Source of the DNA: Marinoscillum pacificum
GTDB lineage: Bacteria > Bacteroidota > Bacteroidia > Cytophagales > Cyclobacteriaceae
Length of the DNA stretch: 64,000 nucleotides
Direction: 5' to 3'
Assembly (NCBI RefSeq): GCF_024714495.1
Contig: NZ_JAMZMJ010000005.1
Coordinates: 248,001-312,000, forward strand
The position numbers were made by a program, and so were the translations under genes. Shown in pieces: positions 43,757-52,390 of the stretch (its first letter is position 1; every line of letters begins with the position of its first letter). A model generated the notes under the pieces. That model saw nothing but the letters and a program-made list of their open reading frames with translations, did no database searches and was not told the origin of the DNA.

Positions 43757-44947
43757 ATGAAACACTTATATACCCTCAGTCTAATCACCCTATCAATGCT
43801 ATTTGGTTGTAGCACTTCATCTACTCAAGAGGAAGAGAAAACATCCACACCCACCTGGAGTGCCACAAAAGAAACAGAAGGTCTACAAGACATGACGGGT
43901 ATTGAATTCGATCAATTGACATTACCCGAAGGATTTAAAATTGAATTATATGCTCGTGTAAACAATGCAAGGTCACTAGCGCTTAGCCCATCTGGTGTAG
44001 TGTATGTAGGTAATAGACGAGGTGGAGATGAGGTGTATGCTTTGAAGGATCTGGATGGAGATTTTAAAGCAGACGTTCGATATGTGCTAGATACTGGAAT
44101 GCGCATGCCCAATGGTGTAGCATTCTATGATGGAGACCTATATGTAGCTGAGGTAAGTAAACTCTGGAGATACGAAAATATAGAAGAGGATTTCACTAAG
44201 GTTAGCAAAACTCTGATTTATGATGATTTTCCTACGGATGCTCATCATGGGTGGAAATACATCGATTTTGGTCCTGATGGCAAACTATATGTGCCTGTTG
44301 GTGCCCCATGTAATATCTGCGAAAGTAAAGACAGTATCTATGCGTCTATCACAAGAATGAATCCTGATGGATCTGGAAGAGAGGTTTATGCACATGGAGT
44401 GAGAAATACCGTTGGTTTCACCTGGCACCCAGAAACTGGTGATATGTACTTTACTGATAATGGCAGAGATGCATTGGGAGACACCATTCCTCCGTGTGAA
44501 TTAAATAGAATTACCGAAGCTGGTCAGCACTTTGGATACCCTTACTGTCACGGAGGTTATATAGCTGATCCAGAGTTTGGAGATAAATATCCGTGTGAAA
44601 ACTTTGTAAAACCCGCGCAGCAACTTGGACCACACGTAGCCCCTCTTGGTGTCAAATTTAATAATGGAAATATGTTCCCTGAAGAGTACAAAAATTTAGC
44701 TTTCATTGCTGAACATGGCTCATGGAACAGGACTCCGGAAGCTGGACACACAGGACACAAAATCACTACGGTAAAAATAGAGAATGGTCAGGGAGTTGCT
44801 TACGAAGACTTCATCACTGGGTTTTTAAATAAAGAAACGAATCAGGCTTGGGGTAGACCGGTATCTATTGTATTTCTTCCAGATGGGTCTATGTTAATTT
44901 CCGATGATTTGAAAGGAGCAATTTACCGCGTAAGCTATACTGGCTAA
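43757..44947 (+). CDS. PQQ-dependent sugar (sorbosone/glucose) dehydrogenase-like lipoprotein
   Basis: The 396-residue protein has a lipoprotein signal with lipobox FGC (residue ~19). A six-bladed beta-propeller of the soluble glucose/sorbosone dehydrogenase kind follows: LPEGFKIELYARVNNARSLA, VGNRRGGDEV, MRMPNGVAF, HHGWKYIDFGPDGKLYVPVGAPCN, then HGVRNTVGFTWHPETGDMYFTDNGRD and, near the end, GRPVSIVFLPDGSMLISDD. These match the family, which oxidises sugars or aldoses with PQQ. Cofactor and substrate are not proven. It would act outside the inner membrane. Confidence 0.85.
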   Translation: MKHLYTLSLITLSMLFGCSTSSTQEEEKTSTPTWSATKETEGLQDMTGIEFDQLTLPEGFKIELYARVNNARSLALSPSGVVYVGNRRGGDEVYALKDLDGDFKADVRYVLDTGMRMPNGVAFYDGDLYVAEVSKLWRYENIEEDFTKVSKTLIYDDFPTDAHHGWKYIDFGPDGKLYVPVGAPCNICESKDSIYASITRMNPDGSGREVYAHGVRNTVGFTWHPETGDMYFTDNGRDALGDTIPPCELNRITEAGQHFGYPYCHGGYIADPEFGDKYPCENFVKPAQQLGPHVAPLGVKFNNGNMFPEEYKNLAFIAEHGSWNRTPEAGHTGHKITTVKIENGQGVAYEDFITGFLNKETNQAWGRPVSIVFLPDGSMLISDDLKGAIYRVSYTG

Positions 44948-44975
44948 TTTTTCCAGTATATCTTCGCCTCTCGAA

Positions 44976-45947
44976 ATGAAACCAATCTTAGAGGCACATA
45001 ACATACACAAATCCTACGAAGGCAGGACAATATTAGAGAACATCTCCCTTGGGCTCACCATCGGAGATGTTCATGTTTTATTAGGTCCTAGTGGATCAGG
45101 GAAAACCTCTCTATTACGAATTCTTGCTGGACTCCTTGACCCTGATTCTGGCCATGTAACTTTAGACAATGAGGTCATAGAAGGCCCAAAAGACCGTCTG
45201 GTGCCTGGTTATGAAGAAATTAGCATTGCCCATCAAGACTTCAAGCTAAAACACAAAATGACCGTAATGGAGAATATCCGTTACGAACTGCTTGCCTATA
45301 CCAAAGAATACCAGCAAGAACGCATCGAAACGCTTTTAGGTCTGTTTAAGATACAGCATCTTCGGGATAAGGATATTTCACTAATATCTGGTGGTGAAAA
45401 ACAGCGTGTGGCCATTGCCAGAGCTATGGCGCATGAGCCGGATGTTTTACTGATGGACGAACCATTCTCCAACTTGGATCTTGGCACGAAATCCTCACTC
45501 CTCAGCGAGATCAAAACGCTAGCCAAGGAGACTGAAACTGCCATTTTATTAGTCACTCACGATACCAGAGATGCACTAGAAGTTGGGGACCTGGTTTCTG
45601 TAATGCATCAAGGTTCAATTATCCGCCAAGGAACACCAAAAGAAGTCTATGAAGATCCACAAAATGAAATCGTGGCGAATCTATTTGGACCTTTTAATTT
45701 AATCGATAAGGATCATTACGAATTGTTCAAAATTTTAAGTAACAGCGAAAAAATCGGTATTTGGCCGGAAAATGTAGTCATTGATAATGAAGGACAAATT
45801 ACCACTTCAATCACACGCACTACTTTCATGGGGCATTACTGGAAGAACGAATTGATTAATGAAAAGTCCCCCATTCTTTGCTACTCTGCTCATAAGCATG
45901 AAGGACAGCAAAAAATAAAAATAAATCAGTTCTTTGAGTTACTATAA
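44976..45947 (+). CDS. ABC transporter ATP-binding protein without adjacent permease
   Basis: The 323-residue ATPase has Walker A GPSGSGKTS (~41), signature LISGGEKQRVAIARA (~140), Walker B VLLMDEP and the H-loop VTHD. It is of the PotA/CysA/FbpC kind with a C-terminal extension (about 240-323) of the TOBE type but reduced. No permease or binding-protein gene lies nearby. It may energise a transporter encoded elsewhere. 28 bases separate it from the dehydrogenase gene, so they may be cotranscribed. Confidence 0.82.
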   Translation: MKPILEAHNIHKSYEGRTILENISLGLTIGDVHVLLGPSGSGKTSLLRILAGLLDPDSGHVTLDNEVIEGPKDRLVPGYEEISIAHQDFKLKHKMTVMENIRYELLAYTKEYQQERIETLLGLFKIQHLRDKDISLISGGEKQRVAIARAMAHEPDVLLMDEPFSNLDLGTKSSLLSEIKTLAKETETAILLVTHDTRDALEVGDLVSVMHQGSIIRQGTPKEVYEDPQNEIVANLFGPFNLIDKDHYELFKILSNSEKIGIWPENVVIDNEGQITTSITRTTFMGHYWKNELINEKSPILCYSAHKHEGQQKIKINQFFELL

Positions 45948-46100
45948 GTGATTTACCTAGGCATATCTCTTAGTATTTTTCACTAATAATGCTCATAACT
46001 GTATTGCAATCATCAGCATTCAATAAATTCATCGAATCATAACCGATATTGTACCAAAATCTTTGGGTGAAAATCAAATAATTCATTAGGTTCACAATAC

Positions 46101-46129
46101 AGGCGGGCCAGATAGAAAGTATCTGGCGG
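46101..46129. repeat. inverted repeat CCAGATA/TATCTGG
   Basis: CCAGATA (46108-46114) and TATCTGG (46120-46126) are separated by GAAAG, within GGCGGGCC...GGCGGA. It resembles the palindrome in the tRNA locus at 10501 and may be an interspersed element. Confidence 0.5.
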
Positions 46130-46132
46130 AAT

Positions 46133-46170
46133 AAAGAATCCAGTCACACTTGTGATTGGGTTCTTTTTTT
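46133..46170 (+). terminator. terminator between the ABC ATPase and the sulfur operon
   Basis: GAATCCAGTCACA-CT-TGTGATTGGGTTC is a 13-bp stem with two wobbles, followed by seven T on the + strand. It ends at the stop codon of the last rhodanese. On the - strand only three T follow, so it mainly ends + strand transcription. Confidence 0.85.
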
Positions 46171-46576
46171 AAAGCCTATATACAAAGATTGAATCATACC
46201 CCATTTGTGTCAGTAACATCCAGGATTCATTCGCATGAATTCGTTCATCAGAGATGATCACTTTAGGCCTTGATTGCCCGATCAGTTCTAAACTTTCATC
46301 ATTGAGCAATTGAGATAATGGGACATTTACAGAGTGATCCAGATGATCAACAAGGAAGGACCTTTCATTTCTGATATCAATCAAAATTGGGTCCACGAGT
46401 TGTGATAGCCCTGTAGAGTCCAATCGATAACCCGAATGCAGTACTTTACCATGCATCTCTTTTGCTGTTAGCTCAAACTGGCTTTTGTCTGCATAAAAAG
46501 ATACAATCAGCAAGAAGCCAAATAGTGATAAAATAATAATGCCTAGTGGTCTTATGGAAGATTTCATGATTTTCAA
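46169..46576 (-). CDS. membrane-anchored rhodanese-like protein without active-site Cys
   Basis: The 135-residue protein has an N-terminal helix (about 10-30) and a short rhodanese domain with ILIDIRNERSFLVDHLDHSVNVPLSQL as the first half. The active-site loop KVIISDERIHANESW has no Cys, and the whole protein has none. It is probably a non-catalytic rhodanese or a scaffold. It ends the sulfur operon, 3 bases after the second rhodanese. Periplasmic side inferred from the anchor. Confidence 0.85.
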   Translation of the reverse strand: MKIMKSSIRPLGIIILSLFGFLLIVSFYADKSQFELTAKEMHGKVLHSGYRLDSTGLSQLVDPILIDIRNERSFLVDHLDHSVNVPLSQLLNDESLELIGQSRPKVIISDERIHANESWMLLTQMGYDSIFVYRL

Positions 46577-46579
46577 TTT

Positions 46580-47191
46580 TTAGCTACAACCACCTTGTAC
46601 TTTTTTCTTCTTGCGACCTTGTATTGGTGCAATTGGAGTAAACTCAATTTTAGGAAGAGATTTGGCCCCAGTGAAGAACTGACGGGAAGCCATTCGCTTC
46701 TCATATAAGTCAAACTCATCTTTCGAAGCTGTCTGAGGAGGAAGCGGTGGATCTAAAATCAAATCATTCCATTCATTCAAGCCGCCTTTCAACAAATAAT
46801 TATTCTTAAAACCTTGTTGCTTCATGATCATCCACACTTGTGTAGCCAACTCATCATCCAGTCCATAGATGACATTTTTCTTAATGAATTGATCAAATAA
46901 GTAGGCATAGTTTTCGGTGAAGATGGAATCTATTGGAATATTGATCGCACGAGGAAGTGGATCTTTGAATTCGCTAGCTGGTCTTACGTCTATCAACTGA
47001 ATGGATGGATCTCCAGATATCAACAAATGTGCTAATTCATCGACAGAAACATAATTAGTCTCCAATAGCATCTCCTGCAACATCTCTCGCTCGTTCAATG
47101 CAATAGAGTCATTCTTTCGGCCAGGAAGCATTGCTCCTGTAATACCCAAAGCCAATACGATTACGGTTAAAAGCTCTCTACTTTTCATCAT
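46580..47191 (-). CDS. membrane-anchored rhodanese-like protein ending in GGCS
   Basis: The 203-residue protein has an N-terminal anchor (ELLTVIVLALGITGAMLPG) and a rhodanese domain with IQLIDVRPASEFKDPLPRAINIP. The catalytic loop reads VIYGLDDELATQVW without Cys. The C-terminus is a basic tail (KKKKVQGGCS) whose Cys202 is the only Cys of the protein. The GG-C end recalls the swinging arm of SoxY (GGCGG), so this Cys may carry sulfur. That is a resemblance, not proof. Confidence 0.85.
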   Translation of the reverse strand: MMKSRELLTVIVLALGITGAMLPGRKNDSIALNEREMLQEMLLETNYVSVDELAHLLISGDPSIQLIDVRPASEFKDPLPRAINIPIDSIFTENYAYLFDQFIKKNVIYGLDDELATQVWMIMKQQGFKNNYLLKGGLNEWNDLILDPPLPPQTASKDEFDLYEKRMASRQFFTGAKSLPKIEFTPIAPIQGRKKKKVQGGCS

Positions 47192-47199
47192 TTTAAGGT

Positions 47200-47802
47200 T
47201 TAGAGTTCTTTAGTGATATCTGGTCGTTTAAATTTTTTCTCAGCCCACTCTCCTACCCAGAACATAATCACTGCAGCGATAATTACCAGGAGAACAAGGA
47301 GCCCATCAGAGATGCCTATTGTGGTTGAGAGTTTTATCCCTCCCAGGTAATTTTTCATATAGATATCTATCCAAAATGGATAGGTTTCTCCGAATATGAA
47401 AATACCGAGCAAACTCCCACCTAAATAAGCCAAAGCATCCAGTTTACCAATTGCTGCTGCGCAAACACTTGTTCCTGGACAAAAACCACCAACAATGAAT
47501 CCTATTCCCATGATGACTCCTCCAATAATGGCAGAGTTGATAAAGTATTCATTGACATAGATGATACTGGTATCAAGCATCTCAAAGTAATTGAGGAATA
47601 AGATGCCGATCATGGCCACTAGAGCAGCTGTAAAAAACACCTTCAGCACTGTGGTATCATAGCCGTAAAACATTCCAGCCAATTTTCGGCTAGAACTGAA
47701 GCCGGCTTGCTCCAGCGCAAACCCAAATCCTATTCCAATGATGAAGGCAATTAGAAAATTAAGCTCTTGTGAGATTTCGTATATTGGAATGACAGGTCCC
47801 AT
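47200..47802 (-). CDS. YeeE/YedE family membrane protein, C-terminal half type
   Basis: The start at 47802 is chosen because it gives TAA-C-ATG with the upstream gene; a longer start at 47835 would overlap by 32 bases. The 200-residue protein has about five helices and the family Cys motif GGFCPGTSVCAA near residue 105. YeeE-type proteins take up thiosulfate or other sulfur. Together with the next gene it forms a split pair equal to one full-length YeeE. It lies 8 bases before the rhodanese. Confidence 0.88.
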   Translation of the reverse strand: MGPVIPIYEISQELNFLIAFIIGIGFGFALEQAGFSSSRKLAGMFYGYDTTVLKVFFTAALVAMIGILFLNYFEMLDTSIIYVNEYFINSAIIGGVIMGIGFIVGGFCPGTSVCAAAIGKLDALAYLGGSLLGIFIFGETYPFWIDIYMKNYLGGIKLSTTIGISDGLLVLLVIIAAVIMFWVGEWAEKKFKRPDITKEL

Positions 47803-47803
47803 G

Positions 47804-48337
47804 TTAAATCCAGTTTTTTCTAAAGAAATAAGCAAATACGTAAGCCGTGCCGAATATGGCCACCATCGTTACAAATCCTGCAAGTGAGAGAGTGGCCATT
47901 CCGCTCAGAGCAGCCCCACTGGTACATCCACGCCCAAACTGTGACCCAAATCCAAATAATGCTCCTCCCAGTATAGCCATAACAATTCTTCGTTTTTTTG
48001 TGATATTGGGAGAGTGCTCCGTCTTTAGAGACAGTCTACCAGATACAGCGCCAGAAATGAACCCTCCGACTACCACTCCAAGAACTTGAAATACTAGCCA
48101 ACTATTCATAGGGTTTTGACCATTAGCAATGTATTTCCCATAGAATCCAGATTCTTCGGCTTTTGTATGAGCAACAGTTTCTACTGTAGTAACAACCACA
48201 CTTTTCATTGCGCCACTTGCTCCCAATCCTCTACCTGTCAGATAAAATGACAACAATAAAACAAGCCCTAGTATAACCCCTGCTAAATAGGGGTTCATAT
48301 ACTTCGTTTTTCCGGTGATATAATTGTGATGTGACAT
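47804..48337 (-). CDS. YeeE/YedE family membrane protein, N-terminal half type
   Basis: The 177-residue protein has four or five helices, an N-terminal anchor and the family motif FGRGCTSGAALSGMATLSLAG near residue 135, which carries a conserved Cys. It is the partner of the 47200-47802 protein. Together they may form a sulfur-compound channel serving the redox enzyme upstream in the operon. Confidence 0.88.
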   Translation of the reverse strand: MSHHNYITGKTKYMNPYLAGVILGLVLLLSFYLTGRGLGASGAMKSVVVTTVETVAHTKAEESGFYGKYIANGQNPMNSWLVFQVLGVVVGGFISGAVSGRLSLKTEHSPNITKKRRIVMAILGGALFGFGSQFGRGCTSGAALSGMATLSLAGFVTMVAIFGTAYVFAYFFRKNWI

Positions 48338-48339
48338 GA

Positions 48340-49281
48340 TTAATATAGATATCTACTCGCCTGACCGGCATAAACAATAATGAATCGTAACATGATGTTT
48401 CCTACCAGAATGAGTATCACTGGTATGATTACAGGAATCTTCTGACCTCTTAGCTCCAATAATTCCAACAGAGCAGGAACGACCATTCCTATGAAGACAA
48501 CAAAAATCCAGAATGGCAAAGTGTATTGACCTCCGAGAAATAACTGAGCAGCTTCAATTTGCACCTCAGTACTTGCCAGCAATCCCATAAACAAGTGAAT
48601 AATGAAGAAAATCTCTACTCCTATGATCACCAGATCTAGCTGACTAAATAGCTTTCTCTCCAATTCATTTTTAGAGAACCCCATAATTACTGCTGCTCCT
48701 GCTGATAATCCTGAAGCCAAAAACAGGGGTCCTAATATGGACGTGTTCCAAAGTGGTCTGGCATTGAAAGCTGACAATAGAATCCCAGTATAAATCCCTA
48801 AAATCACTGAGTAAAACACCATGATCCAGGCCAATACTCTTCGATACTTTATGAAGAAGGCTTCTAATGCATATAACCATTTAAACTTCCAGTCCCAATT
48901 AGGAAATACTTCTCGTACATAAGTAGCACTCCAAACAATTGACAAAGGAGTTTCTACCATCAAAGTCCACGCACCCCAGGACATAGGAGATTGAAGGCGA
49001 ATAGTGGTGTAAAGCCTCCAGAAATACAACTTGTGATGCAAATCCAGAAACAGCGCGCCAAGTCCCAGAATCAATATAACTGGTGTAATCATTGGAGCCC
49101 ATTTTATCGCTGCAGGCAACTCCTTATCCTTACCTCGGAGGTAATAAAACGAAGCAAAAAACAAGATTCCTGCTGCAAGTCCTCCTACAAAAAGGTAAAA
49201 GGCTATCTCCCATCCCCAAATATGAAGTAGTGGATCAACCTTGTGATTCATTCTACCACTAATGATGATTTCTTCTTCCAT
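48340..49281 (-). CDS. NrfD/PsrC-type membrane subunit
   Basis: The 313-residue protein has eight to nine hydrophobic helices and starts at a segment (HIWGWEIAFYLFVGGLAAG) with the conserved charged/aromatic residues of the NrfD/PsrC quinol site (FYLFVGGLAAG). It anchors the catalytic and Fe-S subunits and exchanges electrons with the quinone pool. In PsrABC or SoeABC enzymes this is the third subunit. It follows the Fe-S gene by 6 bases. Confidence 0.88.
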   Translation of the reverse strand: MEEEIIISGRMNHKVDPLLHIWGWEIAFYLFVGGLAAGILFFASFYYLRGKDKELPAAIKWAPMITPVILILGLGALFLDLHHKLYFWRLYTTIRLQSPMSWGAWTLMVETPLSIVWSATYVREVFPNWDWKFKWLYALEAFFIKYRRVLAWIMVFYSVILGIYTGILLSAFNARPLWNTSILGPLFLASGLSAGAAVIMGFSKNELERKLFSQLDLVIIGVEIFFIIHLFMGLLASTEVQIEAAQLFLGGQYTLPFWIFVVFIGMVVPALLELLELRGQKIPVIIPVILILVGNIMLRFIIVYAGQASRYLY

Positions 49282-49287
49282 GACAGT

Positions 49288-49821
49288 TTAGATTAAGAAG
49301 TACAATTGAGGATCAGTACCGGCCTCAGTTTTAAGTCGTTTGTATTTACGCTCCTTGATTTTCTTAGAAACGTCACTATTTGGATCATCCAAATCACCGA
49401 AGTACAAGCAGTTGGTAGGACAAACCTCCACACATGCTGGTTGCTCCCCTTTTCGCACTTTATGAATACAGAAGGTGCACTTATCTACATATCCGTCAGG
49501 ATGAGGGTAGCGTGCATCATAAGGACAAGAAGCAATACAAGCACCACAACCAATGCACAGATCAGGAGTAACTAATACCACACCACCCTCTTCTATATGA
49601 CTTGCTCCCGTTGGGCAGCAACGTACACATGGAGCATTGGCACAATGATGACATCTTTCTGATCGATATTCCGTCTCCAGATTTGGGTAAGTACCTGTAG
49701 TCGTTTCTACAATCCAATCACGGCAGAAGCCAACAGGTACTTTATTCTCTATTTGGCAAGCAACAACACAGTCGCTGCACCCTACACACTTCTTGGTGTC
49801 AATAGCCATTGCGTATCTCAT
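49288..49821 (-). CDS. 4Fe-4S ferredoxin-type electron transfer subunit
   Basis: The 177-residue protein carries Cys motifs for four [4Fe-4S] clusters, e.g. CVGCSDCVVACQ near the start, CHHCANAPCVRCCP near residue 60, CIGCGACIASCPYDAR near residue 95, and a fourth set in CTFCIHKVRKGEQPACVEVCP. It is the PsrB/PhsB type of subunit that links the molybdenum subunit to the NrfD anchor. Its ATG overlaps the stop of the catalytic subunit gene. Confidence 0.93.
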   Translation of the reverse strand: MRYAMAIDTKKCVGCSDCVVACQIENKVPVGFCRDWIVETTTGTYPNLETEYRSERCHHCANAPCVRCCPTGASHIEEGGVVLVTPDLCIGCGACIASCPYDARYPHPDGYVDKCTFCIHKVRKGEQPACVEVCPTNCLYFGDLDDPNSDVSKKIKERKYKRLKTEAGTDPQLYFLI

Positions 49822-52055
49822 GATGCTTCTACAGTTTCAGGTTTTTCAGTCAATATGGTTACAAAATTTCCACGCATGCCTGTACCTCCCATTGCTGGAT
49901 CGTACATCACATTGCTAATGAGTTCTGTATCGCTCGCACCCTTTCCAAAGGCGCGACTTAGTTTCTTTTGTGTATGCCCAAATCCATGAGCCATGTAGAC
50001 AGAGTCCCAACGGATTCGCTCAGTGATTCGAACCTTAATGGAGAAAGTAGACACCTTTTCATCTTGATTTTTCAACCAGACATACTGCCCATTTTTGAGT
50101 GCCCATTGTTTTGCCACCTTAGGGTTCACCCAAAGCTCATTTTCAGGCATAATATCCACTAGATTAGGATTGTTAGAGGTTCTGCTGAATGTATGTGCAG
50201 GAGCCCGGCCATAATTCAACCGATAGAAACCAGGCTGTGGCTGAGCGTGTTCTGTATACACTGGCATTGGAGGAAATCCAGCATTAGCAAGATCCGTCGC
50301 ATAGAGTTCTATCTTACCCGTGTTGGTATTGAAAAGATTCTCCTGACCTTCCAGGAAGTACAAATCATCATATTCCCGTTTCAACTTTTTCACTCCAATC
50401 TTTTGCATTTCTGCCAAAGAACTTCCCACTTTTTTAAGCTGCCAATCCAGCACTTCCTCTATGTCCTTATACTGGAAGTATTCATCCAAACCTAGCTCAA
50501 ACCCTAATTGCTGAGCAATCCACCAGTCAGGTTTAGAATCATATTTTGGCTTTACTGCTGGCATTCGTAGAGAAATGACCGGCTCTCTATGTGGAGAATT
50601 TCGGATGCTATCATAGCGCTCCAGATAAGTACATTCTGGCAGCACCACATCAGCATAACCGGTAATCTCCATTGGCATGGTATCAATAACAACCAGCAGA
50701 TCCAATGCCTCAATTGCTTTGAAAGTGCGCTCCTGATCAGGCAGTGTATGTATCAAATTTGTGCCGTTGACAATCCATCCTTTGATGTTCCAGTCTCTAT
50801 TCTCATTTGGAATGGTCGCATCCACCAAAGCGTTCGAAACGACCTCTGTTGCCAAATCGAATTTTCCATCTGCCGCATCCTTCCAGGTATGCTTTGGGTT
50901 AGGATATGGTGGATGTGGAAAATCAGGGATACTCACCTTATCAGGATTGTAAAATCCACCTCTTCGACCCCATGATCCAAGTAGTGCATTCAAAATAGCT
51001 ACTGCTCTCAACCGCTGAGTATCATCACCATACCAGGTCACATGTCTACCAGGATGTACAATAACCGCTGGGGACGCATTGGCCATTTCTTTGGCAGTTT
51101 CCCTGATTACTTTGGGTTCTATGGTCGTAATACCATAGGCCCACTCCGGTGTGAATGTTTGAACGTGATCCTTCAATTGATCAAATCCAAAAGTGTTTTT
51201 CTCCACATATTCCTTATCATACCACTCTTCATTGATAATGACATGAATCCAGGCAAGCAACAATGCAATGTCTGTGGAAGGCTTTATTGGTAACCAGAAT
51301 TTGGATTTACTGGCCGCCGTAGAAAATCGCGGATCAACAGTAATGATAGTAGCACCTTTATCTATGGCCTCAGACATTTCCTGAACCTGGCCATTGTGCA
51401 TGTTTTCACCAATATGACTACCTATTAACACTAAACATCTGGTATCTCTGATATCGGTACGCTCTGGTGAATAGACTCCTTCTCCAAATGTAGAGATAAA
51501 CGCTACTTCTCTTGGTCCTCGGCATTGTGCAAAACTTGGTGCTGTAATGTTATAAGACCCATACGCTTTCAGGGTATGACCTAGGAACTTACCACCAGAA
51601 CCATGAGTAAATAATGCCATGCTATCAGGTCCGTACTCTTTGGCGATAGTTTTCATCTTATCTCCTATCACCTTGAAAGCTTCAGACCAGGAAGCTTTTT
51701 TAAAGACTTGTTTACCGTTTTGTTCTACGCGAATTAGTGGTGTTTTTAATCGGTCTTCATCGTGGTACATACCTACTCCAGCCGTACCTCTCGGACATAA
51801 TCTTCCATTGCAGTGTGGATCATCTTTATGACCTTCCAGTTTCCAAATTTCTCCATTTTCATCCTTGGTCACCCATCCCGCACATTTCCAAAAACACACC
51901 TCACAGTACGTTGGAGTTTTAGAAGTAAATGTTGGTGTAGGGATTGCACTATTAAGAAGATCGCCATTTGCCCAGCTGAAAACTGAACTTCCTATGGCGG
52001 CAGTTCCGATTCCAGCTCCGGAAATTTTAATAAAGTTTCTTCTGTTCGTTTTCAT
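49818..52055 (-). CDS. molybdopterin oxidoreductase catalytic subunit (PsrA/PhsA-like)
   Basis: The start at 52055 is preferred over 52097 because it gives a twin-arginine signal directly (TNRRNFIKISG). The 745-residue protein has a [4Fe-4S] site (YCEVCFWKC ... NGRLCPRG), a bis-MGD-binding fold, and a probable Mo-ligand Cys in FAQCRGPREV near residue 165. It is closest in type to polysulfide/thiosulfate/tetrathionate reductase; sulfite-oxidising SoeA is related. The direction of catalysis cannot be told. The operon around it is purely sulfur-linked: split YeeE and rhodaneses. Confidence 0.88.
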   Translation of the reverse strand: MKTNRRNFIKISGAGIGTAAIGSSVFSWANGDLLNSAIPTPTFTSKTPTYCEVCFWKCAGWVTKDENGEIWKLEGHKDDPHCNGRLCPRGTAGVGMYHDEDRLKTPLIRVEQNGKQVFKKASWSEAFKVIGDKMKTIAKEYGPDSMALFTHGSGGKFLGHTLKAYGSYNITAPSFAQCRGPREVAFISTFGEGVYSPERTDIRDTRCLVLIGSHIGENMHNGQVQEMSEAIDKGATIITVDPRFSTAASKSKFWLPIKPSTDIALLLAWIHVIINEEWYDKEYVEKNTFGFDQLKDHVQTFTPEWAYGITTIEPKVIRETAKEMANASPAVIVHPGRHVTWYGDDTQRLRAVAILNALLGSWGRRGGFYNPDKVSIPDFPHPPYPNPKHTWKDAADGKFDLATEVVSNALVDATIPNENRDWNIKGWIVNGTNLIHTLPDQERTFKAIEALDLLVVIDTMPMEITGYADVVLPECTYLERYDSIRNSPHREPVISLRMPAVKPKYDSKPDWWIAQQLGFELGLDEYFQYKDIEEVLDWQLKKVGSSLAEMQKIGVKKLKREYDDLYFLEGQENLFNTNTGKIELYATDLANAGFPPMPVYTEHAQPQPGFYRLNYGRAPAHTFSRTSNNPNLVDIMPENELWVNPKVAKQWALKNGQYVWLKNQDEKVSTFSIKVRITERIRWDSVYMAHGFGHTQKKLSRAFGKGASDTELISNVMYDPAMGGTGMRGNFVTILTEKPETVEAS

Positions 52056-52128
52056 GTTGGTGCTCTTGATTGCAATAGCAAGGTAGAATAGCACCACTGG
52101 AGGCCAAATGACCCTTGAACGAGTCGCC

Positions 52129-52144
52129 CGTGATTAGGATCACG
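52129..52144. promoter_or_regulatory. CRP/FNR-like palindrome 1 upstream of the sulfur operon
   Basis: CGTGAT-TAGG-ATCACG is a perfect inverted repeat with GTGA-N6-TCAC, the core of CRP/FNR-family sites. It lies about 74 bases before the psrA-like start. Confidence 0.6.
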
Positions 52145-52150
52145 ATTATA

Positions 52151-52166
52151 TGTAACCTAAGTTACA
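52151..52166. promoter_or_regulatory. CRP/FNR-like palindrome 2 upstream of the sulfur operon
   Basis: TGTAAC-CTAA-GTTACA is a second perfect inverted repeat of the same 6-4-6 geometry. Its centre is 22 bp from that of the first site, about two turns of DNA. Confidence 0.6.
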
Positions 52167-52196
52167 GAGAGTTAATATGTTATTGATTATATAATA

Positions 52197-52216
52197 AAAC
52201 CCCACGATCGGTGGGG
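52197..52216. terminator. hairpin terminator downstream of the chemoreceptor gene
   Basis: AAAACCCCAC-GATC-GGTGGGGTTTT-type stem (10 bp). On the - strand it ends the chemoreceptor transcript, about 175 bases beyond its stop codon. Confidence 0.75.
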
Positions 52217-52390
52217 TTTTGGTGTAGACAATACACTCATAGATTGTAAAAACTGTGACGTATTAGTCCGTACACTATAAAGTTTCTTTCGACTGGTCTC
52301 AATCCTCTTTGTGATTGATTTGATATGATGAAGGTAGATAGTATCTATGATAGATTCATTGACAAAGTATAGAATTACCCTTGATTAATC

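Noticed and set aside
49818-52097. Catalytic subunit as nitrate reductase or formate dehydrogenase
   Set aside because: Adjacent NrfD anchor, YeeE halves and rhodaneses point to sulfur chemistry, and no selenocysteine or NarG-like features are seen.
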